NCBI GenBank assembly: GCA_965153455.1
Contig: OZ234496.1
Coordinates: 19,212,304 to 19,276,303 of the forward strand
Length of the DNA stretch: 64,000 bases
Direction of reading: 5' to 3'
Source of the DNA: Sphagnum compactum
Taxonomy: Eukaryota; Bryophyta; Sphagnopsida; Sphagnales
Below, one piece after another: positions 37,970 through 48,379 of the stretch (position 1 is its first letter; each line of letters begins with the position of its first letter). A model generated the notes under the pieces. The model had not been told where the DNA came from and ran no database searches. It saw only the letters and a program-made list of their open reading frames with translations. The position numbers and the translations under genes are program-made.

Positions 37970-39036
37970 TTGAGATCAATTAGATAGTATGTACACAATT
38001 AATAAAATATCTTGATGTCATTATTACATGTGATTTTTATCAAGTTCAACCTATTCATGATGTAGGAGTTTTGAAAACCAATATGAATAATATTGATAGT
38101 CTAGCGCCAAATTTTTGGATGGAAAAGATCAAATGTTATAATTTGAACCAAGTCCTATGCCAAAATGATGAAGAATTCACCAACATATTAAATTGATTTC
38201 AAATTGCCACATATATAATCACAATTTAACATAAATACAATAAATAGTCAATGTGTTCATACACCACCTGAAAATCCAAAACTTCCACATTTGTTTTATA
38301 CAAATGAGGCAAGACTTAAACATAATGAATCAACCTTTTTACAAAGTGATGAAGATGAGTACATATTTCATGCAAAAGATAAACATGATACATGTCTTAA
38401 ATCATTTCAATTACGAAATGATCCAAATTTCATAGTTGGACTACATTCATAAATTCAACTAAACAAAAAAATATAGGTCAAACTTTATGTTGGTCATTAT
38501 GCAACACATGATGGTTTGGAAAACGGTGCAGATGGGATTTTCCAAGCTTCAAATAAATTACTTAACTCACAAGAAATCATATGGATCTTGTTTAATAACC
38601 TTAAAAGTGGTCAATTCATAAGAAACAAAAACTGCACACTTCTATGAATATAAAATACATCCCACATGAACACCTATAAAACCCATATTTAAAGATATCC
38701 AAATTGCTTCAAATTCAACTCATATTATAATAAGGATGCAATTTCCTTTTCAACTAGCTTAACATGCACTATACATCGAGCACAAGGATTAAAATTTGAT
38801 CATTTGACTTTTGATCCTAATGGAGTATATATATCACTTTCCCATATATCTTAAATGTTTAAATAAATGAGACATTGTTTGTGAATGACATACGTGAATG
38901 TTCATGTTTAATACACAAATGTTATAGAGTTTTATGCAAAATTACATCACGATAATTGTGCAAATTTAGTTAGAATGAAAAAGTATGTACATTACATCAA
39001 AACATCATAAATATAAAAGACAACATCATTTATATA

Positions 39037-39040
<4 letters not shown>

Positions 39041-39070
<30 letters not shown>
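39041..39070. repeat. TA microsatellite
   Basis: (TA)n run within the AT-rich rolling-circle remnant. Confidence 0.9.
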
Positions 39071-39074
<4 letters not shown>

Positions 39075-39473
39075 TTTGTGCCATATTTGCAATTTGAAAT
39101 CCATAGATTTTGCATGAACATATTGTTTTACGATTTTTGCATGAATTTTATTGAAATTTCGTGATATTGGAGCTTTGTGATGTTTTTTATTACAATTTTG
39201 AAAACATCTCATATATTATGTCTCAATCAAACACGTTTCATTCCATAAACATCAAATATTTTTTTTTTCATTGTTCTAGAAAAATATTTCAAGCATAAAT
39301 ATATATTATACATGAAATGGCAAAATGATAATATATGACAAGTTCATAACATTATCATCACATGAAACATCTACTATTTTGGGACTTGAATTATTACAAC
39401 ATTCAATATAAATACAAGAAAAGCTTTACATATAATAGCCATATATAAACCTTCAACATTGTTATTTTGAACA

Positions 39474-39790
39474 TTCATGAATCAACTTCAAAAACTTTTG
39501 GATGTAATGATAATGTATTGTCCGGCCATAATAAGGGGTGATTTCAACATTTATAAGCTTGACCAAAACTCAACACAACCAAATGAACTTAAAATTTTTA
39601 TGAATCATTATTCAATGGAACTTCAGTTTAAAAAAATTATGACAATTTATGGTACCCATATTGATCACATATGGACAAATGCACCCACCTAACAATATAT
39701 GTTTGGATGTGTTGAAGCATATTGGACTGATCACAAATCAATATTATTTGCATTCAAATTGTCAAATTATGTTTCACAAATATCATCACA
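39474..39790 (+). pseudogene. AP-endonuclease-like C-terminal fragment of the rolling-circle element
   Basis: The frame from 39477 gives RGDFNIYKLDQNS (endonuclease GDFN motif) and ends THIDHIWTNAPT (DHIW motif). After a stop it continues VEAYWTDHKSILFAFKLSNY (TDHK motif). The three motifs occur in the order expected of exonuclease-endonuclease-phosphatase family nucleases. One internal stop makes it a pseudogene. Confidence 0.8.
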
Positions 39791-40689
39791 TAAATTGAAT
39801 ATCGTAGTACTTGAACAATTTCGGCATAAATTAAATTGTCTTTCATTTTGTTGAATTTCTGAAAAATTATTTTATATTTATGCCAAAATTTTAATAAAAT
39901 CAAAAGTTCAACTATCAGGCTTGAATTACAAACCTTCAAATACTAAGTCTTAAGATTAAAACTATTTGGATGCACTAGATTGTTCTACAACCTTGAATAG
40001 AGATTGTTTATTATTTTATATACCCATTACTTGTCGAAAATTTTAGAATTAAAAAACCAAGTGCCAGAATTAAGATTTAAAATTTAATTAATTATTCGAC
40101 AGTTTGTTGTCGAAATCATTCAAGTACTACAATAAAATCCATACATTTTAAGCAGAGACATCCCGCAATTAGCTACTTGTTTGATGAAGTTTGCCAGGGT
40201 TTTGTGCTCCATCTATGATTTATAGCCAGATTCATCTAAATCTTCCTATGGTTGATAATCACATTTAAAAATCTTCCTTCGGATGATCATCACTTTTGCC
40301 AAAAACAAAATTTCCTAAGAAAAACGCTGTCCTTGGAGCTTTACCCTAAACAAAATTGGAATTTGTGTCTTATTCATACACATTTATACGCGTTTTCTTG
40401 AGCAGATAGGTAGCCATTTACGGTTGGCTCTATTTTTGATCGTGTCGGTTTTTCAAGTGTGAATGGACGATAAAAAACCGGTCACGCTTCCTGGAAGAGC
40501 CCATTTTGTTAGGGTTAGGGTTTGTGGGAGTGTATTCAGTCACACGACCTAAGGGACAAGACGGCTAGCAACTCAAGGCGGCGACTTCGGACGGCTGAAT
40601 TGCAGATAAATTGCGAGATATAGCTTCATTTGGTTGATGTGTTACCACGATGAGCAACAGGGGCTGACCTTTGTTTTGGGCTTTGCTCA

Positions 40690-41345
40690 AATGGAGTTGT
40701 AGCGTTCAAGTGTGCGTTCCTTGGATTGAAGGCGGCTGCCAAGATTTTAAAGTCATTTGTGAGGATTCTAAAGGCGGCGCTGGGGTTAAATGCGGTGGAG
40801 AAGGACGCGAATCTGTTTGCGCGCTTTCGACACCCATTAGCATCTCACTATTTCGGGGCTCACGAGCAAGGGTCTACGGTGTTACTTAGATGGGGAGATG
40901 AAGAAGGTGGAGGAGAAAGTGGGGATCATCCCTCCTCTTTCGATGCTCGAATGACGTGGTTCCGTCAGAGTAGAGGGGTGCATCGTCATCTCAGCGCGAA
41001 GAACGCCGTTATAAACGGGGCGGAGAGCAAGGACCTTGGCCTTCCTTCGTCTGTGCAAGCAAATGATACCGATTCCGGCATTTCACAGCTGGAATACGGC
41101 TCCCAGGTATTCGACACGGAAAGTGGGTTCTCCACATCTTCAAATACCTCAGGAGCCCTCCCTGCAGTACTTGCACGGAGGGCTCCTGAGGTATATGAAG
41201 ATGAGGAGAGAACAAATATAGATGCACTTGGATATCTACAGTTATGCAATGCTTTCTTCTGAGGTTTTCACTGTGCAGGCACCAGTTGCCAACATAGCAG
41301 AATCCAAGGTGACATTTTCCAACGGGGTAGACACCTCCTTTGCAT
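40690..41345 (+). pseudogene. Protein kinase pseudogene related to the 46 kb and 62.7 kb kinases
   Basis: Fragments align with the intact neighbours: FKCAFLGLKAAAKILKSF (VAIK-lysine region), then HPLASHYFG, then HRHLSAKNAVING where the intact gene has HRDLKANNALVNV, then SSVQANDTDSGISQLE for SSVQVKLTDFGQSKLK, then RRAPEVYEDE (APE motif). After a frameshift it continues DIYSYAMLSSEVFTVQAP to a TGA at 41343-41345. The catalytic Asp of HRD is His and DFG is DSG. Several frame changes and a short inverted duplication (41129-41209) show decay. Confidence 0.75.
41129..41209. repeat. 33-bp hairpin-forming inverted repeat within the kinase pseudogene
   Basis: Arms 41129-41161 and 41177-41209 are reverse complements with two mismatches, around a 15 base spacer. 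The right arm is the normal kinase APE-motif coding sequence (gggctcctgaggtat). The left arm is the same sequence inverted, so a short piece of the activation-segment region was duplicated in reverse. Confidence 0.85.
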
Positions 41346-42151
41346 GACTGTACTATGTGTTTAATCTGGTATCATAAAAGAGATGCTGGGCTACGAGATC
41401 CGAAAACCATCGTGGGTTTATTGAAATCTGTGAAATGCTGGTGGGTAGCAAAGGTGAGATTTCTTAGGCATGATCTTCATCTTTTCCCTGCAGTATCAGT
41501 CAGCACTGGATCAGAACAGAATGGTTTTTTCAGCCTTCTTCTCCTTCTCAAATACAGCTGCATCTATAGCAGTGCTTCTTCTGTCAGGTGGGAGGAACCA
41601 TCTGGATCGGGCGCGTATGGAGTGCCCACCATATCAGAGGACTTAATGTCAATGGACCAAACTGTTCTTCCAAGACCCCGTAGCTCAGCACACTAATGCA
41701 CTGTCAACATCTTGTACATCGGCTGACACTTGTGGTGTAGAAGCTGTATCCTTCGTGCCTGGTTGTGTGGGCTCATCTCATTGGAGCTGAATCAAGTTGA
41801 GAGGTGATTCTCCAGTTCGAGGCATTGATGGCCAATGGTGCGTGCTGTTAAACCAAGGTGTGGTTTCCATTTCCATTGTAAGGTCCACTCCAAGTGCTGG
41901 AGAAGCTATCTAACAGACTAACTGGGTAAGTTACCCAACAGATTCACTGAAGAAGTGCTCATGACATCGCTTTGGAGTCTGCCAACATCATTTTATGATT
42001 GTTTTCAACATTGAGCAATCTCGTTTTCTCATTCCTTCTTGCTGCCCTAAGGCTTTTATTATTGTTCATACTGTGCGGGGAGTCATGGTGGCTTGTCGCT
42101 GCTATTCAAAGTGAAATTGCTGGTATGGTCCTAAGTGATACTCATGACACT
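41346..42151. other. No recognisable gene
   Basis: Downstream of the kinase pseudogene. Short open frames lack domain motifs; it may be the eroded 3' part of the pseudogene, but no similarity was found to the 3' half of the kinase-phosphatase gene. Confidence 0.45.
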
Positions 42152-42396
42152 ATGTGCAGACTTGTTCTTGTACAGTTTGTGCAACATGTAGAAAACTCAT
42201 CCAAACCGCATTCACAAGATGTTGTTCGATTCGACACATTTTTCGCAATAAATGGGGATTGCCGTTATCGAGCAAAAGTGAACACGTAAAGCACGCTTGC
42301 CATGCCCCAAACTACTTCTGGTAACTCAAAAGTACTGTTTATGAAGACGTTAAAACAATGCTTGCACACAAACTGTACAAGAACAAGTCTGCACAT
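42152..42396. repeat. Perfect 30-bp inverted repeat with 185-base spacer
   Basis: atgtgcagacttgttcttgt and the next 10 bases (42152-42181) occur as an exact reverse complement at 42367-42396. A transcript through this would fold into a long hairpin. It could be a MITE core or a small-RNA precursor; no family was recognised. Confidence 0.7.
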
Positions 42397-43493
42397 GAGA
42401 TACTTTACTGAAAACTAATCAGCTAATAATGTTGATGTTGCAAACTGAAGCTTTTTTGCAACGAGAAGTTGCCTGATTGTAGGCTGTGTTGCTATTAATT
42501 GACAGAATCTGAACATTCTACCAATCCCTATTTAATTGACTTGCCCTTTGAGCATTGTCCTTGTTGGTATTTGTCGTTGATTAGATGGAACAATCATGTC
42601 AAAAATTGAAGTTGCCAAATGTAGAAAACAAACAAAACTTAGTTTTTGAGATGTGGTTTTGATGTTTTCCTACGTTTTGCAACAGTTCATCATTATTTAT
42701 GTTAATGTCATTTTTACTTTCAACTAATATGAACATGATGGACATAAGAAGATATATGTATAATTTGTATTTATATATATATGTTGATGGGTAGGGAAAA
42801 GGAGTGAAATAGTCATTAAGAAATGATGAAAATAATTGTTTTTCCCTCATTTCGGTTAATTTTTAAAAAAATTTTCTCTTTTAAATTATCTTTTTATTAT
42901 TTATCACATTTAATTTGTCTCTTATAAATGTATATTTGTATTATCGTCATCACTTTTTCCATTGAACATGCATATTTTATGATCAACATTTAGGTTCACA
43001 AACCATCCAAAACAACTAGTCAACAACTTATGCTTCAAATGTGGGTATTACAAAATCATTCTAACAAAATTAATGTTTATTTTGTGACTTTTATGTGGTT
43101 ATTTCACATTGAACTTTATGTTTTTGAAATTTTTAAAAAATAATAATGCAACATTGCAATATGTTTCAAACTCATATTTTTTAAAAAAATTTTAAGAAAA
43201 TATTAATGGAATATTCACCTCCAAAATATGTAAACATAATATAAACGTAAAGTTACAATTGCAATAAGACAAAATTTGTATGTATTGAAACAAATATCGC
43301 ATCTATCAAAATTTTTTAAAATATCAAAAAAATGAAAAACATGAACCCCATGCCATTTTTATGCCAAAGAAACTTAAGTAAAATATGCATGCTACTTTTT
43401 AACTTAAGAAACACCTTTCTAAACTCATTTCCATTTGTCACCATGTCATGTGTTAATTGATAAGTTCTTGTTGTTGTACCCGATTCAATAACA

Positions 43494-44096
43494 TCTTATA
43501 TATAAAAGCAAACGTGGTGTCTGTCTGTGTGGACAAAAATTGGGCAGTGCCTGGAAGATTCCTAGTCACTGCCCGTTCCCTGTGGAACTGGTTTGTAGTA
43601 GATGGCAAAATAGGATAGGTGAGGTGATAACCAAGGCACAAAATCAACACCCATGGCACATATAATCCTATATATAAAAGCATAATCCTATATCTTATAT
43701 ATAAAAGCAAACTTGGTGTCTATCTGTCTGTCTTAAACCCCTAAACCACATCCTCAAGAAGAAGAAGAAAAATAAGACGAGGTCTTCAAATGAGCGAGGT
43801 CTTCAAAACCGTCGAAGACCTGAACCGAGGTGGCCAGAATCCTCGGTAAAGGACTTGAATCGAGATTCTCAGTACTCGGTCCAGACCTCGAGACGGACCT
43901 GAAACGAGATCCCCAGAAAAAAAACCCGTCGTTGGGGACCTGAAACGAGATCCTCAGATAGAAAACCCGTCGTTAGGGTCCTGAAACGAGGTCCTCAGAG
44001 AGGCCAAAAAAAACAATGGCCAGGACAGCCGCTGCGGGGGGTCGAGCGAGATACCACAAGTGGCTGGAGGGGCGTAGCCACGGGTCACAACACTCG
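43494..44096 (+). mobile_element. Nested or tandem Helitron ends
   Basis: TCTTATATATAAAAGCAAAC begins at 43494 and again at 43693, each preceded by A. Its first 13 bases equal the 5' end of the Helitron at 7297. The downstream part has tandem blocks with gacctgaaacgagatcc and aaaacccgtcgtt. Near 44060-44080 a stem (gtggct / agccac) is followed after about 10 bases by CTCG then T, a plausible decayed CTRR end. The likely unit is 43693-44096 inserted in or beside an older copy starting at 43494. Confidence 0.55.
43775..44005. repeat. ~50 bp tandem repeat inside the Helitron candidate
   Basis: Several copies of a unit with cctgaaacgagatcctcaga and aaaacccgtcgttggggac, degenerating toward the left. 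Confidence 0.65.
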
Positions 44097-44279
44097 TGTT
44101 GATGAATGTAAAGTTGATAGTGATGCAATTGGAGTTGAATGACATTGGTTACAAATTGGTATTTCATAGTTTTTCAAAATCTGCATCATACACATGATAA
44201 ATATAATATGTAAATTTGAAAAATATGAACCAAACATTAAATTTTTTTATGGGTATGAACACATATAGTCTATTAAATT

Positions 44280-45235
44280 TTTTTAAAAAAATTATTGAAA
44301 AAAATGAAAAAAAGAAATAAAGGAAATAAAAAAACAAACTTCATCTTTTGGAATTTTGAACATGAAAAATAATGGAAAAATAGGGGGGAAACAAAAGAAA
44401 TATTTTGGAGAAACATAATAAAACAAAAAATTCTTCTAGCATTTTAAAAACAGTAGAATTGGAAAAATAGGGCCGAAAAACCCAAAAAATCTTCTTATTT
44501 GTAAAGAAACAAAAAAAAGAAAACAAAGCAATGAAAAAAAACAAAAATTAGAATTCTTCTTTTTGAATTAACAATAATAAGGAAAAAAAGTCTTGAAGAA
44601 AAAAAGAAAGAAAGAAAGAAAGAAAAAAGAAAACAAACTTCTTCTTCTAAAGCTTTAAAAGTAGAAAAAACTAAAAGAACAAGAAAAATGAAATAAAGTC
44701 TTTCTTCTATTTTTTTTCTTTTCATATTTTTAATTTATTTTTTCCCATTTCCTTCTTTTTTATTCTTTTGTTTTCTTCTTTTTTTTTTTTTCTTACTTTT
44801 GTGTTTTCTCCTACTTTCAAACCAAAAAAAAAAATACAAGGAAAAGGATAAAGGCGAATCTTGCTCGATGTGTATAAGTAATGATGATACAACGAGATAC
44901 GACAATAAGCGCACTGATGTGATGAAAAAAGAAAATACTTAAAGAGGGAGAAGGAAATCAGAAAAAGAAGGAAATAATGACAAAATTGTAACAATGAAAA
45001 AAAAAAGAAACAAAAGATGAAAAAAAAACTAAAGTAATAACAAAAATGGACAAAAAAATGATAAGAAGAAAAATACATAGCACAAAAAGAAAAAAGAAAA
45101 AATAATAATAACAATAGCAATAAGATGAAAAAAAAGCTACAACAATGGAAGAGAAGAAGAAAGAAAGAAGAAAGAGGAGAAGAAGAGAGAAAAGAGGGGG
45201 GGATTTTTTTAAAAATAAAAAAAACATAACCCACC
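44280..45235. repeat. Purine-rich low-complexity tract
   Basis: Nearly continuous A/G-rich sequence with gaaaga and aaaaag words and TTC-rich patches. Long open frames on the minus strand here are Phe/Ser/Leu-rich artefacts of composition, not genes. The composition recalls the interior of the Mutator-like copies A and B. Confidence 0.7.
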
Positions 45236-45261
45236 TCAATGTTTGGTTTGGGTAAGGTTAA

Positions 45262-45341
45262 ATGACTTGGGTTCATCCCAAAACGACCAAAACAGCCTCA
45301 TTCGCGACTGGTGCATTGGTGGGTGCTGGTCCACTCAGGCC
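45262..45341. mobile_element. Isolated Mutator-like terminus (right-hand end)
   Basis: The last 36 bases (45306-45341) match the terminal repeat of copy A (ggtgcattggtgg, then a variant of tgctggttcactc). The ~45 bp inside it (ggttcatccc ... aaaacagcctcatt) match the sub-terminal left part of copy A. The other end was not found. It lies 705 bp before the start codon of the kinase-phosphatase gene. Confidence 0.65.
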
Positions 45342-45864
45342 CTACTCTCGGGTAATTTACGTGGCAATTCACGCCCTGCGCGCACCACGGACACGCTATC
45401 TACAAGGAAAGGAAGATCAGGCTCATCGGCCCTCGACTCCGGAGTCTGGCATCTTTCCGTGTTCTCGCTCTGGCTCTCGACAGGGGCCAGAGCCAACAAA
45501 TTCACAAGAAAGTCGAGGATTCCGAACGAAGACATTTTGGAGCACAGAATCACGGACGTCCCGCTGAGGTCATTTGTACTCAAGGCTCCATCACTAAATA
45601 GTACATGAGAGTGTGCATCAGAAAAAGGAACTTACAAAGCGTTTCCAAATTCAAATCCCATTTGAAGCGATCAAAGCTCCCAATATCTTTGCAACCAGCC
45701 CACATCTTTAAACTCTTTCTGTTATGATCCACATGTGTTCGTAGGCTTGAGAGGAGGGGGACTTCAAGATATGGTAATTCTTCCCTTATAGCATCTGTAA
45801 CAGGTCTTGTTGTATCTAGTCGTGCTAGATTCTCGGTCTAGAGTCGTGATCTAAGGACGCTGGC

Positions 45865-46045
45865 ACGGGGCACGACGGATAGAACGTTCCGGCTTGAAGT
45901 GGCGGAGTATCAGAAAGTAGAACCGTGTTGTGTTTGAACGGGGTAGATATTGAATTTCTCTGCTTTTTGTTGTTGTCTGAATACTGTTGAATTCGTCGTT
46001 CTCAGCTGCTTAGCAAGGTTCAACATTTTCCCAATTCGATCCAAC
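45865..46045 (+). promoter_or_regulatory. 5' leader/promoter block shared with the 62.7 kb kinase
   Basis: The 13-mer agtagaaccgtgt at 45916 lies 130 bp before the ATG. The same 13-mer at 62564 lies 131 bp before the ATG of the paralog. Weaker matches extend on both sides (acggggcacgacgg / acggggtgggatgg; tctctg...ttgttgt). This indicates a common ancestral 5' region. Confidence 0.6.
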
Positions 46046-48379
46046 ATGAGGACTCCAAGTGATCTATACAAGGAAAGTCGGGATGTGGCGAAGGCTTTAA
46101 GTTTGGAACCTACAAAGGTCAAGTTCAACAAATCCTTGTGTACTCTCCTTGGAAAGATGTACATGACCTGCCTCGACGACTTGGACAGGTATGTATATAG
46201 GGAGGGCGTTCTTCTTATAGATCCTCTGTACAAAACAGCTGTGGCAGAATTGAGACGCATAATGTTCTGTGGCGAGATGCTGGTGAGACACTGGACCAGC
46301 AAGGATTGGTGGAAATCAGTGATCACCTCGTCTGATTCCGCATCACTTCAAGAAAAGGTCGTCCTCCACCTGAGAGAGCTTCTCGCATGTGTCAACGCGT
46401 TGAAGGCGATTGCAAATGCAACGGCCCAGCTGCCATTTGGTCATCACAGGCGTGCAGATCTACTACCACTCGAAGATTGCGGATTGCGGATGTCAGATGT
46501 CGAGGAAGCCTCTAAGAGAGACGTTGATAGCTTGATGCATAGTACAAAAGAATTCTTACAAGGTCATTTTCACCATACAAGTAACGTGAAACTTGCAAGA
46601 CACCTCCTTGCAGGATTCGAGGCAGAGTTTTCCAATGATGGACAACATCCACACTTCATTGAATATGCTGATGTGCATATTCATAATGATAAGCCTCTTG
46701 GAGAACCTGGATCAAGTGGATCGGTGTACAAGTGCGAATTCCTTGGATTGATGGCAGCTGCTAAGGTTTTCAAACGCAACACCACAAACAGGAAGGCAGT
46801 GGAAAGCGAAGCAAATCTGCTTTCAAGAATGCGACACCCAAATATCGTTCGGTTCATAGGGTACACCTTCGACGAAAATCGGAATGTCATTGTTACGGAG
46901 CTCATGAGCAAGGACCTACGGAGCTACTTAGACGAGAAGAAGAGTGCGAGTGATCGTGGATCTCCTGATCTTTCACTGCTTGTGGTTATCAACATAATGG
47001 TACAGATAGCACAGGCCGTGAATTTCCTGCACGAGAATGGGGTGATGCACCGTGATTTGAAGGCGAACAATGCTCTTGTAAATGTTGTGGAGGGTGGTGG
47101 TCAAGATGAACAACAACGCCTTTCCTCGTCGTCTGTGCAAGTCAAACTCACAGACTTTGGCCAGTCAAAGTTGAAGCTGAATGATTCCGAGTACACCACA
47201 AAGATGGTGGGTACAACTCTGTGGAGGGCACCTGAGGTGTTTGGAGATGAGACGAACGCGGAGAAATACACAAAATCAGCAGATATCTATAGCTTTGGGA
47301 TGATGTTCTTTGAGGTCCTGACTGGGGAGATACCATATTCCGGCATACTACGATCCAAGCTTCTTCAGAGCATTCGCGAGGGGAGGAGGCCTTGTTTACC
47401 ACCCTCATGTCCTGTGCACCTATGTGAATTCATAAAAAGGTGCTGGGCCACAAGGGCTACAGACCGACCTCACTTCTCTGAAATTTGCAGAGTGCTGATG
47501 AATTTCAAGGGTAAAATTTTGGGGGCTTTGTATCCCTCCCCTCAAAAGTTCGCCATGGAAGATGAGACTGGAACATATTTGAGTGAAAATCTGAAGTTCA
47601 GCTTTGGGTTTTCGAGATTGCGTGGGAAGATGGCTTCTATTGAGGATTTTCTTGATACCAAGATCTCAAATGTTGATGGTCAGGTGGTTGCATTCTTTGG
47701 AGTGTTTGATGGACATAATGGTTCAGGAGCAGCAAAATATGTGAAGATGAACCTCTTTGATAACTTGGTGAAGCAACTTGAATCTGTTGCAGACACTAAG
47801 CTAGCCATAGCTGAGGCCTACAAGCAAACTAACCAAAATTGGACAAAACACAATCAGTCCCAGGTTGTCGAATCTGGATCTGGCTCAACAGCTTGTACAG
47901 TTGTCTTGGTGGCGGACCGTTTGCTGGTTGCCAATGTTGGTGACTCTAGGGCTGTGATTTGCAGAGGTGGCAATGCTGTGGCTCTGTCAATTGATCACAA
48001 ACCAAACCGAGCTGATGAACGACAATGGATTGAGGATACAGGAGGTGTTCTCATGTGTGACCACACGTGGATAGTAGGAGATCTTGTCAGTTCAAGTGCA
48101 AACACGTCGGTAGCACGTGCATTTGGTGACACAGTGCTAAAGCCATATGTTGTGGCTGATCCTGAGATTCAGAAGGAGACAATCAAGGAGGGAGATGACT
48201 TTCTAATTGTGGCTTCTGCTGGACTATGGAATGTGATGTCAATGAAGAATGCAGTGTCAATGGTAAAGTCCATTCCAGATGCTACAGCAGCTGCCTGCAA
48301 GCTTACAAAGGAAGCCCATGACAGAGGAAGTGCTGACAACATCACCTGTGTGGTTGTTCGTTTTAATCACTACCTTTGA
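46046..48379 (+). CDS. TKL-type protein kinase fused to a probable inactive PP2C phosphatase domain (777 aa, intronless)
   Basis: One uninterrupted frame encodes three parts. Residues 1 to about 200 form a predicted helical, Leu-rich N-terminal region shared with the 62.7 kb paralog and otherwise unrecognised. Residues ~210-490 are a protein kinase with a complete catalytic set: a divergent glycine loop LGEPGSSGSV (L217 on), K240, D337 in HRDLKANN, D370 in DFG, APE at 395-397, and the C-lobe Arg in DRPHF. Residues ~510-777 are a PP2C domain: RGKMASIEDF, FGVFDGHNG (D555), VANVGDSRAVI, VARAFGD and GSADNITCVVVRF (D764). The canonical SDGLWD reads SAGLWN, so the metal-binding Asp is Ala725 and the next Asp is Asn729; phosphatase activity is doubtful. 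The start was set at the Met aligning with the paralog's start rather than an in-frame Met 32 codons earlier. Absence of introns contrasts with the urease, PDCD2 and dihydrodipicolinate synthase genes. Confidence 0.92.
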   Translation: MRTPSDLYKESRDVAKALSLEPTKVKFNKSLCTLLGKMYMTCLDDLDRYVYREGVLLIDPLYKTAVAELRRIMFCGEMLVRHWTSKDWWKSVITSSDSASLQEKVVLHLRELLACVNALKAIANATAQLPFGHHRRADLLPLEDCGLRMSDVEEASKRDVDSLMHSTKEFLQGHFHHTSNVKLARHLLAGFEAEFSNDGQHPHFIEYADVHIHNDKPLGEPGSSGSVYKCEFLGLMAAAKVFKRNTTNRKAVESEANLLSRMRHPNIVRFIGYTFDENRNVIVTELMSKDLRSYLDEKKSASDRGSPDLSLLVVINIMVQIAQAVNFLHENGVMHRDLKANNALVNVVEGGGQDEQQRLSSSSVQVKLTDFGQSKLKLNDSEYTTKMVGTTLWRAPEVFGDETNAEKYTKSADIYSFGMMFFEVLTGEIPYSGILRSKLLQSIREGRRPCLPPSCPVHLCEFIKRCWATRATDRPHFSEICRVLMNFKGKILGALYPSPQKFAMEDETGTYLSENLKFSFGFSRLRGKMASIEDFLDTKISNVDGQVVAFFGVFDGHNGSGAAKYVKMNLFDNLVKQLESVADTKLAIAEAYKQTNQNWTKHNQSQVVESGSGSTACTVVLVADRLLVANVGDSRAVICRGGNAVALSIDHKPNRADERQWIEDTGGVLMCDHTWIVGDLVSSSANTSVARAFGDTVLKPYVVADPEIQKETIKEGDDFLIVASAGLWNVMSMKNAVSMVKSIPDATAAACKLTKEAHDRGSADNITCVVVRFNHYL

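Larger units (their letters stand above)
34740..39960 (+). mobile_element. Decayed Helentron-like rolling-circle transposon (Rep, PIF1 helicase, endonuclease)
   Basis: Pieces of one Helitron-like replicase appear in order on the + strand, broken by stops and frameshifts. Around 34960-35100 there is a block resembling the region upstream of Rep (GYDQYRIKRNIINV, LFRLPHGETTIW). Rep-like motifs follow at 35847-36057 (LGPPTIFITFISAKSKW, then DLITCARYYDHHMK). A PIF1-type helicase spans about 37570-38880: degenerate Walker A RGVGTCKTF, Walker B LMVLDEIFLIG, CDFYQVQPIHD, HLFYTNEARLKHNES and YATHDGLENGADGIFQ. An AP-endonuclease-like end follows at about 39470-39790 (RGDFNIYKLDQNS, THIDHIWTNAPT, YWTDHKSI). 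An endonuclease after the helicase is the Helentron arrangement. Element ends were not identified; the outer coordinates are approximate. Confidence 0.85.

Noticed and set aside
44722-45276. Minus-strand open frame of 184 codons, Phe/Ser/Leu-rich, like a membrane protein
   Set aside because: It is the complement of a purine-only low-complexity tract; the hydrophobicity comes from base composition.
45950-46045. In-frame Met 32 codons earlier in the kinase-phosphatase gene
   Set aside because: The paralog's start aligns with 46046, and the extra residues fall in the conserved non-coding leader block.
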